Source of the DNA: Patiria pectinifera
Lineage: Eukaryota > Echinodermata > Asteroidea > Valvatida > Asterinidae
Reading direction: 5' to 3'
Assembly (NCBI GenBank): GCA_029964075.1
Contig: CM057148.1
Span: 25,351,916 to 25,415,915 of the forward strand
Length of the DNA stretch: 64,000 nt
This document shows positions 1 through 14,100 of the stretch, piece by piece. Below the pieces are notes generated by a model. That model saw only the letters and a list, made by a program, of their open reading frames with translations, was not told where the DNA came from and did no database searches. The translations under genes were made by a program, and so were the position numbers. The stretch's first letter is position 1. Each line of letters opens with the position of its first letter.

Positions 1-119
1 TGGTTATTTTTGGTGGCCGATTAAATAATCAAATCACATATCCGTCTGATGTCAAAACTGCTCAATGGTTAATGATTTAATGAAGGGTACCCGAGGCGTT
101 AACTGTACATTTGAAGTAA

Positions 120-290
120 TGATGTGCATCGGGTCAGGTTGACCAGGCCAAACAGACCCGAAATATTAGAGATATAAACCGAATCTAAACCGAAATTGAT
201 CTGAACTCCCTCAAACCGACCCGACCCGACCTGACTCGACAAAAAATAAGGTAAAACCGACCCGAACCAATCCGACCTGATAAAAAAAAA
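120..290. repeat. GACCCGA-type degenerate simple repeat
   Basis: Many copies of gacccga, ccgaccc and ccgacctga in a short stretch, in the intron after TOP3B exon 15. It is low complexity, and the ORF across it has no family features. Confidence 0.6.
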
Positions 291-501
291 CCCCAAAAAC
301 TCTGGATACCTTGCTTGGACAAAGTGATCACTTTTTTTGTGCCTGCCTTTACCCACGTGGCAAGGATTCCTCAAAAGTGCATGCCCCAGGCACTGTAGCT
401 CGCAAACCCCGAAAAAAACGTGTAGAGAGAAGACAAAGAGAAGAAATGACAGTTTTAGAGGTGGGAGGAAAACCCCAGAAGACTAGTCTGGGGAAAGAGC
501 A

Positions 502-1303
502 AATGGTTTTCAGTAAAGGCCTTTGATTAATTTTTATTCATACAGATGGGAGTATCGCAAATGCCAGTTTTTATTCATACAAACTTATACCATATGGTAA
601 TATTTGTACTTTTTCGCGATTAACATTAATAATGCAGTAATTTTACGCAAAATTATATGCTTTTATATTTTCAAGGTAGCTCCAACCCAACCTTGAAATA
701 TGACAAGTGAATATTTGAAATCTGAAGCATTTACTCCTTTTTATTCATAAGAGACGAAGTAAACGCTTATAGTGTAGCAAACCCACGGAATCAGGTAGGG
801 ACTGAAAACCCAATCCACGTGTAGACCATGGGTGCCGATGCACAGCGCATTGTGCGCGTAAACGGCATTGCGTTCGTCACATTTGGCGCGCTTTTTTTGT
901 ATCTGTCCTCCAGTTTGTCACCCTCCCCGGTGCCGTTTTCCGTTTCGGTTACAATAGTTTTATTTTCTGCAAACTTATAAACGTGTAAAGCCTTACATTT
1001 TGCAGGCCATTTACTCAAGAACAAATGGTTCTCAGTAAGAGCCTTTGATTGTTATTCATACAGATGGGAGTAATGCAAATGCCAGTTTTTATTCATACGA
1101 ACTACCGTATGGTATTGTTTGTACTTTTTCGAGATTAACATTAAGAAATGCAGTAATTTATGCGCATAATTATGTGCTTTTATATTTTCAAGGTAGCCCC
1201 AACCCAACCTTGATACATGTATATGACAAGTAAAAAATTGAAATATGAAGCATTTACTCCTTTTTATTCATAAGAAACAAAGTAAACGCTTATAGTGTAG
1301 CAA
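502..1303 (+). repeat. direct duplication of a ~280-bp segment
   Basis: Bases 502-781 are repeated at about 1022-1303. Both copies run from aaatggtt(t/c)tcagtaa through gatgggagta, atgccagtttttattcat and aacccaaccttga to aaacgcttatagtgtagcaaa, with scattered substitutions and small indels. About 240 bp of unrelated DNA separates them. No coding potential is seen in either copy. Confidence 0.85.
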
Positions 1304-1997
1304 AAGCTTAAAGGTAAAAAGTAGTTGTTTTCAGATTTTAGCAAACGGTTTTTATTAAAAGTGTTTGGCTTTAGTCATCTTTTAAAGTACAGCAACAGTG
1401 TAGGTTGAAAAATTCCTTGGCCCCAGGCTATGTGCAAATAACTTGCCTAAATTTTAAAAAAAATTGCTGCCCTGAGCTGGCCTTAAGTGGGCCAATTTAT
1501 CTTGCGAACATGAGTGGACGAAAATACACGGAAATCAAACACACAGTCAGTAACAGATCGTCCTGAGTCTAGTAAAACCACTCCCAGGGCCCGGAATACC
1601 GTGGATTTGACAGCGGAGTCCGATTGTTTTCAGCGTGACTTTCCGGATTACCGCACAATCTGCGGCGACCCCATGATGAAATGTCAACATAATCGTTAAA
1701 ATTCGCGTCGAAACTGTATGGGCGGATCCATCTTATAAATGCATATTCAAGATCAAATCCAATATTCATGAGGTATGACGATGTCTTTTTGGTTGTTCTT
1801 GAACAGTGCCTTCCAGGTTAGGGGACCTTTGTCAATCTAATTGATGGAACTGAAGGACTAAATACTTCTATTCCTGAGTAGCAGGGCGGCAATTCTAACC
1901 CCTCTGAGGAGTAGTAGGAATCATGCGGAACCAATAAATCATGAAGATAATGCCCTCTAAGACTGAGAATAAGTTCCAAAGTCAGTTAAAAGCTTAC
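1304..1997. other. intron stretch with no recognised feature
   Basis: This is intron sequence to the left of TOP3B exon 15. It was searched on the minus strand for the missing TOP3B C-terminus (C-x2-C followed by Arg/Gly-rich sequence), and none was found. Confidence 0.5.
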
Positions 1998-2103
1998 CTT
2001 ATTGAAGTCCACATCCAAGATGGCCGCCTCGCATTTCTCACAATGATAATCGGCGACAGAGATGCGATGGGCATCTTCAAAGATGTTCATGATCACGTTG
2101 CAC
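1998..2103 (-). CDS. TOP3B: TOP3B exon 15
   Basis: Residues 748-783. It carries [17 protein letters not shown], then [15 protein letters not shown], matching the human segment that ends in DVDFNKAKS. Acceptor ACCTCAG, donor GTAAGC, phase 0. The next exon, with the remaining C-terminal cysteines and RGG tail, is not visible in 1-1997. Confidence 0.94.
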
Positions 2104-5100
2104 CTGAGGTAATAGTAAGAAAATTGTACCTGTTTGGGCAAACTGTTACAGTAAACTGTCCTGCTCCTGGGCAAACTGTTACAGTAAACTGTCCTGCTCA
2201 TGGGCAAACTGTTACAGTAAAGTGTCCTGCTCATGGGCAAAATGTTACAGTAAACTGCCCTGCTCATGGGCAAAATGTTACAGTAAAGTGTCCTGCTCAT
2301 GGGCAAAATGTTACAGTAAACTGTCCTGCTCAAGGGCAAAATGATACCGTAATCTGTCCTGCTCATGGACAAAATGTTACAATAAACGGTCCTACTCACG
2401 GGCAAAATGTTACAATAAACTTTGCTGCTCATGAGCAAAATGTTACAGTAAATTGTCCCGCTTATGGTCAAAGTCTTACAGTAAACTGTCCTGCTCATGG
2501 GCAAAACGTTACAGTAAACTGTCCTGCTAATGGACACCAGCAGAATATTCTTCTCCCTAGGTTTCAATGATCCCAAATCAGAGTTCAAATCTACATCCAC
2601 TGGACTCAAACAACTAATAAATGCATTTAGTTAAGAAATCTGACCCTAAAACTAATTTCAAGATTCAATTTCATAATTATTTGTTAATTATGTAAGGTAC
2701 TAAACAATTATCCAAGTCCGACTTGTGAACATCTTGTCACAAGTCATACAGCTTGGCGTGAGGGTTGACTTACTTGTTGCAACCAAGTCTCCATTTGGGT
2801 GCAGACGACGGGTCTAGTACCATGACTCCATTATCACACTCTATGCACTGAGCCACGCCTAGCTTGGTGATGGAGTGCATACAGGTTGGATGGGTGCACT
2901 CGTTGCATCCCATCCCCTTACGCATGTCAGGGAAGGGAGGGTTACTGAAGCAGTATGGACAGACGGGATAACTCTACAAAAAACAAGCACAAGGAGGTAA
3001 ATATAAAACAACATTACCGGCATTCACAGGCATGCAACTTGGTAGAAACAAAAGACGAGGAAACTCCAATCTTTACAAGACTTTGTAAAGTGTTTTTCGA
3101 TTTGTAATGCAGCGTGAAGTGAAACGTGAAGTGAAGTGATCCTAGGAAAAGTTGCATGCCTGCATTCAGATTGTGGTTAAACATAACGGTAGAGTAGACC
3201 ATTTGCAGCCTTCCAAAAAGTAACATCATGCCAGGTACACACCAATCTCCATATAAGGAGTTGTTTACGACTACTCGCGAGAGGCACAAACCATAACATA
3301 GATAGAAAAGCGTTAAAAAAAAAAAAGGAGTAAAACTTGTGAACCCAATCATTGGAAATTTTGTTTGACCGAAAAGGTATTTATGAATGGGAATAAAAAA
3401 TGTGCTTGGCTGGTATTAAACAAGTCTGTTAAGACCGGCCAGGGGCCTGGTTGCTGATAACGTCCCTCTCCTTCAGCTCGGTGATTATTGGCATCAATTC
3501 CCCAAGCCGGTCTTAAACGGACTTGTTTAAACCGGCCAAGCACATATTTACTCCCTTAAGAAAAGAGTACGTTGTTCGTAGTTCATTAGAATAGCTTGTC
3601 AGTTGACTTATGACTCGGTGACTTGTGATTTTCTTGTGATGTTTGTGACGACTCGTGATGGCTTGTGATTGTTGCAGTTAAGGTGCTTGTGATGGATCAC
3701 AAGTCAATCACAAGTTCAGTTGCAAGTAGCAGGGGATGAACAGGAAAACAATGTCTTGATCACAGTGTATTTCACAGTGTATTTCAATAGCTTGTGCGTT
3801 GACTTGTGACTAGATGACTTGTGTTAGTCTTGTGATGTTTGTGATGATTGTGATGACCTTTGATGACTTGTGATGGACTTGTGATGACTTGTGATGACTT
3901 GTGATTGACTTGTGATGGCTTGTGATGGCTTGTGATGGCTTGTGATGACTTGTGATGGACTCGTGATGGACTTCTGACGACTTGTGATGATTCATGATGA
4001 CTCGTGATGGACTTGTGAAGGACTTGTGATGAACTTGTGATGACTCGTGATGGACTTGTGATGACTCGTGATGGACTTGTGATGGCTTGTGATGGCTTGT
4101 GATGCTTGTGATGACTTGTGATGGACTCGTGATGGACTTCTGACGACTTGAGAAGGACTTGTGATGGACGCGTGATGGACTTGTGAAGGACTTGTGATGA
4201 TTCATGATGACTCGTGATGGACTTGTGATGACTTGTGATGGACTTGTGATGACTCGTGATGGACTTGTGATGACTCGTGATGAACTTGTGATGACTTGTG
4301 TTGACTTGTGATGGACTTGCGATGGACTTGTGATTGACTTGTGATTGACTTGTGATTGACTTGTGATGGACTTGTGATTGACTTGTGATGGACTTGTGAA
4401 GGACTTATAATGACTTGTGATGGACTTGTGATTGACTTGTGATGGACTCGTGATGACTTGTGATGACTTGTAATGACTTGTGATTGACTTGTGATTGACT
4501 TGTAATGACTTGTGATTGCCTTGTGATTGCCTTGTGATAGCTTGTGCTGACTTGTGATGACTTGTGACCGATCACAAGTATCTCAACTGCGACACTGTTA
4601 ATACGCTTACCTTTCCCTTGGGTCCCGAGGACCACAGCACCAACTCAAAATCATCCAGCGGACATCGGATTTCCTTGTAGAGTTTGATGGCTCCATTCTG
4701 AGGCAGTGTGTATGTCTCCTCACACTGCGCACAGTGCAGACGGCAGGGCTTAGCAGAGATATACTTCATGAAACGGTGACACTTACCACATCTGAGGTAA
4801 ATAACCATTCTTGGAATTAAAGGGACGATACAACATTTGCAAACATCAAAAAATGAAATGATCAAATTATCACGAAACACCTTACTGAATTGTAAGGGAG
4901 TGACAGTCTAAACCATCCTGTGAAATCGTGGCTCCTGGTGTGTTGACATTTCCAAGAAAAACAAAATTTTTGCAACGCTGGTGGGCCGATCAGCGTTGGA
5001 GAAAACTTATTTTTTTTAAAAACTGCTCCTAATTTGTCATATTTAGTTATTCCGCATTTTCTTAGGATTTGATTACACACCTGTGAAGGGGTACAAGCCT

Positions 5101-8100
5101 GCTAGACTAATTCTCTGACCTTACAATACCCCCAGTCTATAAATTGCTCCATTTCATCTAAAGTGGGGTCAGGGAACCAGACTACAAGAACATGAATGGT
5201 TTTCTTGTTTTTTCAGCATCTACATGTACAAGCTCCAAATGTGAAACAAGCCAGTGTAACGATATTTTTTATAACATACTAATCCTCCAAATCCAATTAT
5301 TTTTAAAAATTGTAGCAAAAGCAAATGTTGTACATTCCCTTTAACCTCAATCCAAAATCCTCCTGGTGGTTTTGGAAGAAATCCGAGGATTGACGATGAA
5401 TGGTGTTTGAGAACCATGAGAATTTTGGAGGATTGAGGATGCGTGGTGTTGAAGCACATAAGGATTTTGGAGGATTGAGGATGAATGCATTTTGAGAGGC
5501 AGAACTGTCTGACGATTTTGAAGGATTGAGGCACTGGGTATCCTTTATTTGAACATACATGTAAGTGCACAATTTTGGAAGATTTTGGAAAATTGAGGAT
5601 GTTTCCTAGCAAAAAAGGGTCTAAGGGGTAAGGGTTTAAAGCATGTACCGGTAGAAACACTAGCAAATGACAAAAAAACCTGCTCAAAGTGAAGATGTGG
5701 CTACTCCCAAATATCCTTTGAAATGATTCTGCATGAAATGGTTTTGATCAAAATACAACAATCATTGAAGGCAGTTTTAAAAAAGTGTGCTCACTGAGCT
5801 CAACTTTTAAGTGCATTACCAACTGAATCCAGTTCAGGGACCCAAACAATAAGCCATTTGCGTGTTAAATTTGAATAAAATCTGGAACGCTGACTTAATA
5901 CAATGCTTTGCACGTTTTAACCTAGCATTCTCCCGACCAAAGAGACTGTTACTATATCACGTGATTCGGGGCAAGCCTTATGCTAGCAACCTCCAGCTCC
6001 GGCATGGTCTGGTGTCTTTGTGCCATTCTCACCCATCGTGAACGATGTATGGGTGCTGAGCGTCTCTTACGTAACTATGCAAGAGCTTGCCCCGAATCAT
6101 GTGATTAGCAACAGTGTCTTTGATCTGGAGAATTCAAAGTTAAAATGTGCCAAGCATTCTGAGCAAGTCAGTGTACCAGATGTTATTGAAATGTAAATCC
6201 CAAAGGGTATAGGTTACTCGCAAATGGCTTATTGTGCACATGTTTTCTCTGCTTTCTCAAATGTATACACGGTACAGGGTGAGTAAAAAAAAAAATTCGC
6301 ATAGGGATGCATGTGAATTGTTTTCGTTTTGCTGAAAGAACACTTACCTTTTCTGTGATCTGTAGACAGAACTTTAAAATGGTGTTTGTGTTCGAAATTC
6401 CTTAACTTGAAAAGTACATGGCTGATTTGAATGATTAATGTACTGACAAAAAGCTCATTGATTGGGCTTTCATATCCTAGATTTTGAAAGTGCTACAGGC
6501 AAAACTTCTGTCAAAAATTGGTCCTGCCGTTTGCGACACTTTTTTTTTTACTCAGACTGTATAGTACCCACTGAGCTGAAACTTGTTGTTATTATTATTA
6601 TTAGTATTATTATTTATTCGACCAAAACAATACACAATGAACAAACTCGGTATGAAAAAACAAAAACTAAACAAAAATGTACGAAATACAAAATAAAACA
6701 CAAAAAAAACCCACAAAAGACGACACTGTATAAGTGTAAGTGTAAGGGCCACAAAAACAACGCATAATATGAAAACATCCGAAGACAATAAATATAAAAA
6801 GACGATATGTGGGTCAGGGGTCACAAAAGTAAATTCAATTACAATTACCCACAGGTATGTAACCCCGCACATATTAAGCAGACAAGAACAAAAACAAGGT
6901 ACAAGAAAATAATGAAAATAATAGCAACAAGAAAACTTGTGTGCCCTATCTAAAATTTGGAGCACTTTTGTTGGTAAAAATATAAAAAGTGCATAAAAGA
7001 GGAAATGATCCTACATAACTTCTACGTTTGGGAAACTATCTGCCAAAATGATGATGAAAGCTGTTTATTATTACCCCTGCTTGTCATGCTTAGAGTGAAC
7101 AGCTCAATTGCTGTCAAACCTTATTCAAACAAGACCAAATCTAACTTCACAGGCTCCCAGTTACTATTCAGGCGAGAAACACTTGCAGTAAAGTATCATG
7201 CCCAAGGACATACATGTACATGTACATCCCATCAATGGATCAGCTCAAAGCAACACTGTTAGATGGTTCATCAGATAACCACTGATCTTGATATACTGAC
7301 TGGCTAACGTACAGAGAACCACAGATGGAAGTCAGTTGAAGTAATATTGGGGAGACCGGGTGATGTTCTATAAAGGACAAGTTGCCGTCTTAAGTCCAGT
7401 TCATACTTCACGCGAAAGCGAAGTGAAATTTGTGACGTCAACACTACATTCGAAGTGAATTTCGATTCGCACTTTATAACAAGGAAGTACACATGTGTGA
7501 CCCTTGACATACATATACTTGTAGGTCAGGCCAGAAGTGTGGTAAGAGACAACAGACCACATCAGACCACCTCCTACTGTCCAATGAGAACCCATTGTAA
7601 TCTGACTCCTTTAAGGCAACACCCAATATACTGTGCTGTCTCCTGTATGTATTCTTCACTTGGTAATGAGCACTCAATAAAACAACACTGAGATGTTAAT
7701 GCCGTGTCCTAGATCTTACACACTTGCTTTCACGTGAAGTATGAACCGGGCTTTAGGTCTGTTCGCAAACACTGAGATTCACTTTTTGTAATATCGTGGT
7801 TCAGCTGCACCCGATTTCACGAAGCGCTGCGACGCGTCGCAACTCGAGTTAGGACGTGTAACACGTCGCAACTCGCGACACGTCGTATCTTTCATTTCAC
7901 GAAAGTTGCGATGTGTTGAACGCGTCGTAAGTTCCTTGACAACGGCTTAAAACACGCAAGTTACGACGTGTCTAGTGGTCATCGCAAAATAAGAAGTCAT
8001 TTCTAAGCCAGTTTTTATGCCATAAACATTACATTAACAAGATTATAATAACGAGGCAATGTGTGTAAAGCTGTAAATAGAAAATTTATTGAATAATTAT

Positions 8101-11100
8101 GAATTAGACCGGAATATTAGAGTTGAAATTTCCAAGGAGCTATACAGTTCAATGAGAGCTTGTTTTCCTTCAAAATTGCATCGCACGGCCGTGCCATTTT
8201 GTTTTACGTTTTAACAAATTTCGAGCTGCGATCCGACGACTCTTTGCTGAATATCAGACGACTATTTACTGTACGCTGACTAAATACATAAAACAGCAAC
8301 TGAGTTGTGCTATAAATACACCTACGACGCGTCGCACTTACTACGTGTTTCGTGTTTCGTGAAATGGATCGCAGGACGCATCGCAGCTGCGACGCATCGT
8401 AGAGATACGACGCGTCGCATCGCTGCGATGCATCGTAAGTTACAAAGAGTTTGATGAAATCGGGTGCAGGTTCATCTTTTGATCCCCGCGGTTCAGTGAT
8501 TCAAACGTCGTGGTTCACTTTTTCAACATTGCAGTTCATAGCAAGTTTCCATTGTCATTACCTTGATAGCGGTTTACCAGTAGCAGCCAGCGGAGAGAAC
8601 GACACTTCAAAGAGTTCGTCCATGCCCTGGATCTGCTCCACAAAGTACTGGAATTTCCTGGTGAAGATATCCAGGGTGTGTTTCAGGACGACGTGATAGT
8701 CAATCTTGCCTTGGGCTATCAGGTTCAGCTGTTCCTCAACGGCCGAACGCATCGTAGGCAGCGACAGATCTGGATCGATCTGAAACCAGATTAATCATAG
8801 TGGTGGCAATGAAATCAACTGAAGTGAGATTTGAACGCAAGACCTCTGAAATATCGTTTGGGTGTTCAACCTTCTTAAAGTTTCAGTTCATCATTTGCAG
8901 CTACCCAAAAGGTAACTGACGTAATTACTGTTGAAAAACATACTTTGCTTAAAGCCATAGTCCATCATTTGCAGCCATCCGAAAAGCAACTGGCGTAATT
9001 ATTGTTGAAAAACAAACTTGGTTGAAAGATAGTAAGGGGACTAAACTCCCTGTGAATTTATTCTTTCTGGGAAGCTGTCATTTTGAAGTAATCAACGAAA
9101 GAAGGCCTTTCCAACGGTGCGTCTTAAGACGCACCGTAGGAAAATTTAAATTAGTAGTTCGTTTTGTTATTCGGCGAAGCGCGCGCAAGTTTTGGCACGA
9201 CGCACACGCGAGCAGGGTTGCTATTATTTGTCGGATCAGTGCGCGACGTCGCATATAGCTGCAATTCAAAACAATTCAAAACATGATTCAGTAACTTTTG
9301 ATTTGAAATTGAGGTCCCAGAATGCTGTTTTTCTCGAAACATACAGCTGAAGCTTAGCTGAAACTTCATCAGGTTAGTTGTTCAGTATCCTTCATTAGAT
9401 TTTGAACACTTCTGTTGCTTCAAACGAACAAAATGCACAAATTACAAATGATGGACTATATCTTTAAAGATGACAATGGCACTATTCTCCCTGCAAAATT
9501 CTTCTTTCTTGCAAGCTGTCATTGGAAAGAAATCAATGAAAAAAAGGCCATTTTCAACGATGCGTCTAAAGATGCATCTTTAAAAATTCCGTTAGTAGTT
9601 CGTAATTAATTTGGTGAAGCCGTGCGCAAGCGTTGACATGACACACATGCGCGCGCGGTTCATATATTTCAGTTCAGTGAGCAACATTCAGAAAGCTGCA
9701 ATCGTTTCAGTAAGAACGTGTCTTGAACGCTGAATTCCGGCCCCAATTCAAAACATGATTCGGCAACTTTTGATATGAAAACAAGATCCTAGAATATTGT
9801 TTTCTTGGAATATACAGGGTTCACTGAGCTGAAACTTTATCAGGTTAGTTGTTCAGCACCCTTCTTTAGAATTTGAGCACTTTTGTTGCTTCAAACAAAC
9901 AATGCACAAATTACAAATGATGGACGCTACCTTTAATAAGTTAGCTTGGTGGTTCAGTTGGTGGAACACAAATGTGGGAAAACAATGGTTTCAGGTTCGG
10001 CTCCTTTGCTCTTATGCCACAAATAAAACAAAAATTGGATTCAGTTGGGATTCACATGTAGAAACGCTGGATTACTGTTTTGATGATCTTCTAACTCAAG
10101 TGACTATCAAGTCAAGATGATGTACAGTAAACTCGGGCTAAGTCAGCACTCTCGAGACCTGAGAATTTGAGACGGCTTACGCGAATGCCGACATGTGCTG
10201 TAAGTCGTCAGTTTGCAGACTTTATGCACACATGATTCAATGCACTAATTGGCTTTGATTTACCCTGGATTATCTCCTTAATGCTTGAATTGAATCCAGC
10301 AAATTGATCCTCGAATTGTATCATCACTTTTGGGGTATTGATAGTGGAGACCACGATACACATGTGTATGTGCACAGTAACGAATTAAATGCGTGCGTGG
10401 TCCGGTACATACCACCCAAGCGTTGAATGCAGCAGTAGTTGTTCAATAAGATATGGACAGAGCGCATGTGTCCAGCTGAGAGAAGGTACTGATATTGATG
10501 TGCTCACGATGCATATGTGATGTATGCAGCAAAGATCCTATAACACCAATAGTGGTATGCAGTACGACACCCTTTTTCGACACCGATGCATGCAGCGATC
10601 ACGGGCCGTGTGAAACCACTTTTCACTCAACACTTTGCCAACTGCAGTACAGGAAGTCGATGCCAATGCGTGGTTCATTGAATGCCGACTCACACAAAGG
10701 AGTTTGTGATGCTTTTTATGGAAAGGGGACCGAGAGAAACACGACGACTTGAGCGAAATGGCGACTTATAAAAGCCGACTTAGAAATAAACAAGTAAGGT
10801 GTGTTTACAAACACAAATGCCCCGCAACCGTGACTTTTTCCATGACATAACACATACTCTTTTAACATCAACTTACATGTACCTTGGTCACATGGAACAT
10901 TCATTGACAACATTAGTGTCTTCTGTAGGTTTTAAATGAATTAATCTCTAATCCCTATGATCTCAAAATAAATACAAGATTTCTATTGTTTTAGCCACTG
11001 TGACCTTGACCCTTGACCTTTCGACCCACTTATGTGATAGGCCTATTTGGATTACCAAGAACGATCCACAAACCAAATTTGAAGTTCACTTGTAAAGTAT

Positions 11101-14100
11101 TTCTCAAGTTATTGAGCTGACAAAATTTCTTTTGTTTTAGCCACTGTGACCTTGACCCTTGACCTTTTGGCCCCAAATGCAACAGGCTTCCTAGGATTGC
11201 CAAGGACAATCCACAAACCAAATTTGAAGTTCATATGTAAAGTGTATCTCAAGTTATCACGCTGACAAAATTTCTTTTGTTTTTTGCCACTGTGACCTTG
11301 ACCCTTGACCTTTTGGCCCCAAATGCAAAAGGCTTCTTAGGATTGCCAAGGACAATCCACAAACCAAATTTGAAGTTCATATGTCAAGTATTTCTCAAGT
11401 TATCGCGCTGACAAAATTTCTTTTGTTTTAGTCACTGTGACCTTGAGCCTTGACCTTTGGGCCCCGAATGCAAAAGGCTTCTTAGGATTGCCAAGGACAA
11501 TCCACAAACCAAATTTGAAGTTCATATGTAAAGTATTTCTCAAGTTATCGCGCTGACAAAATTTCTATTGTTTCAGCCACTGTGACCTTGACCCTTGACC
11601 TTTCGGCCCCAAATGCAAAAGGCTTCTTAGAATTACCAAGGACAATCCACAAACCAAATTTGAAGTTCATATGTAAAGTATTTCTCAAGTTATCGCGCTG
11701 ACAAGATTTGTCCGGACACACACACACACACACGCACCCATCCACCCACACACCCACATACCCACCCACCCACCCACGGAAGGACAATGCGGAAACAGTA
11801 TGCCCCTTCGGCTTCGCCGCGGGGCATAAAAATCCAATGGAAATGCATTACGGACAATCGGGACTTTAGTCAGACGGCCGACTTGAGCGATTTGACGAGT
11901 TGTACGATGTCGGTTTAGCCGGAGTTTACTGTAGTTGATAGAACATTGGAGCGGTAATCCAGGGGTCTCAGGTTCGTGTCCGCCCTACCTTCTGATATCC
12001 GTGGATGAGAACAATGCCCAGCCGAGTGGGTACCAGTCGGCGTCCACTCTCCACCTTCACGTAATTGCGTTGGCAGATATTCTCAATGTGAACCGGTATG
12101 CTGGCGTCGGTCCCAATGCCGTGTTTCTCCATGAGTGTGATGAGTTCACTCTCAGTCAGGTAGTCCGGGGGGCTGGTTTGCCTTTCAACTAGCTTAATCT
12201 GCAGAAGAAGACAAAAACACAATTGAGTTTTGCTGAAAGGACCCATGCAATGTAATTGTTATTGTTAACCCTCCGAGCAGCCCGACGGCAGTTTTATAAT
12301 CCCCATTTTCCAAATATGGGCATATTTTTTTTTTTTTTCAATGGGCCAATTAGGCCAAGCTTCCATGTGATCCTCACCCTTACTATACACCACAAGCCTG
12401 TAGACTCCCATCGGCCAGACCCTAGCCACTCCAGAGTAAGGAGTGTTGAAACACAGAAGCCAAGATGGCACCCAATGCCTTTGTGCAGTAATTGTAGATC
12501 TTAGTGGCCAACCCCTAAGTGCCGCCGATCCCTTTGTGTCAACCCCTCGTGCTGCCCAGAGCCCAGACAGGTTGTAAACAATCCCTGGCCATGTGAATGA
12601 CCTTTATCTTGTGCATGTTCAGGCATGCCAGGGTTATTGACCTATAAACACATGTGGTGATAAAATTCTCCACGTGGTTCTACAGTGTGATTTTTTTTGA
12701 TAAGCTGCTCCAAGGGTTAAGGGGGAAGATCGCGCAACGTTGAGATGGCGCGCAGCCGTTATACGGGAACTGCACTCTATACTGCCACGTTTGCGGGTCT
12801 ATCGGACGCCAAGCAATTTGCCCGTTTTCAATTGGCACTGCACTAGTTAGTCCTAATTAACCCAAAGCGCCTGCCTATTACTCCTTATACCGCCTCAAAC
12901 CGCCCAAAGTATAAAAGGTTTAATGGATTGATCCAGGAGTAAATACAATGTAATACAATGTAATACAAATTGTTATGGGTAAAACAAGATTTGAAACTAC
13001 ATGTAGGATGTACTATTAAGTCTTATATAACTGACATACAGATCCTAGTCATTTGATTGGTGGAACTCACATCACGTGACATTCGTTATTGCTCCCACTC
13101 ACGCCGCAGCTCAAAAAGTACTATCCGCCCATGGGGAATGGGAAATACTATTCAACAGTTAGGATCATGACGCGGTATTTTACACACAAATGCATGCTGG
13201 TGAGCGCGATCAGCGTTGCGCATAGCGCGTATTGTTCCAAAGAGCCAGCGCTACAGTGTTGGGTTCAAACATTTTCGTGAAGGGGTGGTTTGGAAGAGAG
13301 AAATACATTTTTCTCCAGTTTTGTTTTGAAAAAAAAAATCAAATATATCAAATGACAAGGATCTATATGTCAGTTATATAAAACAAATATTGAGTGGCTT
13401 TAAATTGTGAAATGGGAGGAATATTATCGCTCGGTAAAATCCGGGCTTTTCCAGTTCACTCGGCTTCGCCTCGTGAAATGGAAAAGTCCAGATTTTACCT
13501 TGCGATAATATTCCTCCCATTCCACGCTGAGCCACTCAATATTTGTATAATATTTACCTCATTCAAAGTGCAAACATCTCCGACGTTGAATACAGGCAGT
13601 GTCTCCATGCTGCCGATTGCCTGCCATTTCATGAACGTTGTGTAGCCGGGATCTATGACGGTCTTACCGGTGCAAGAGAACCGCTCATCGTTAATGATGA
13701 AGCTCACTGTCTTCTGCATGTACTTACAGTCATAGCTGATCTGAACATACGAAACAAAGGCGCAAATTTGAATTTTCTTCAGAAAACATCTACAGGGTGA
13801 GTAAAACAAAAAAAGGAAACACAAATGGCAGGACCCATTTTTGAATGAATTTTGCCTGTAGTACTTTCAAAATCTAGGATATGAAAGCCCAATGAATGAG
13901 CTTTCTTTTAGTATAAGAATCATTCAAATCACTCATGTACTTTTCAAGTTTGTAATTTTGTTCACAAACACCATTTTGAAGTTCTGTCCATGGATCACAA
14001 AAAAGTAAGTGTTCTTTCAGCAAAACGAAAACAATTCACGTGCATCCATATGAGAATTGTTTTCGTTTTGCTGAAAGAACACTTACTGTGTTGGGATCCG

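Larger units (their letters stand above)
10125..11931. mobile_element. 1.8-kb pogo/Tigger-like non-autonomous element
   Basis: Flanked by TA on both sides, with inverted ends CAGTAAACTCGGGCTAA and TTAGCCGGAGTTTACTG. The start resembles pogo/Tigger ends (family knowledge). No transposase frame was seen. The interior holds five 145-bp tandem repeats and a CA/CCAC tract. It sits inside a tRNA-like sequence next to the TOP3B exon 11 donor. Confidence 0.75.

Noticed and set aside
1..1997. Last TOP3B exon
   Set aside because: Searched on the minus strand for the conserved cysteines and the Arg/Gly tail; nothing matched, so it is placed beyond the left edge.
2136..2531. Possible CRISPR array (33-bp period)
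   Set aside because: Units are contiguous with no unique spacers, and the setting is a eukaryotic intron.
1941..2609. Long ORFs (209 and 207 codons) on both strands over the 33-bp repeat
   Set aside because: The frames are open because the repeat period is divisible by three, and they overlap TOP3B exon 15. The plus-strand protein has no family features. Only the exon 15 part of the minus frame is real coding sequence.
3810..4635. Ser/His/Lys-rich minus-strand ORFs
   Set aside because: Direct translation of the CTTGTGATGA satellite, with no start or splice context. The same applies to the ORFs at 14721-15118.
5220..5687. 155-codon minus-strand ORF
   Set aside because: Covers the end of a TTAA element and the GGATTGAGGAT repeat. 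The peptide is repetitive and shows no homology.
6552..6965. 137-codon hydrophobic minus-strand ORF
   Set aside because: Product of TTA/AAC-rich low-complexity sequence, with no membrane protein family features beyond composition.
9939..10011. Possible tRNA gene
   Set aside because: ggtggttcagttggtggaac and ggtttcaggttcggctcc resemble A- and B-boxes, but no acceptor stem or cloverleaf could be drawn. At most it is a degraded SINE head.
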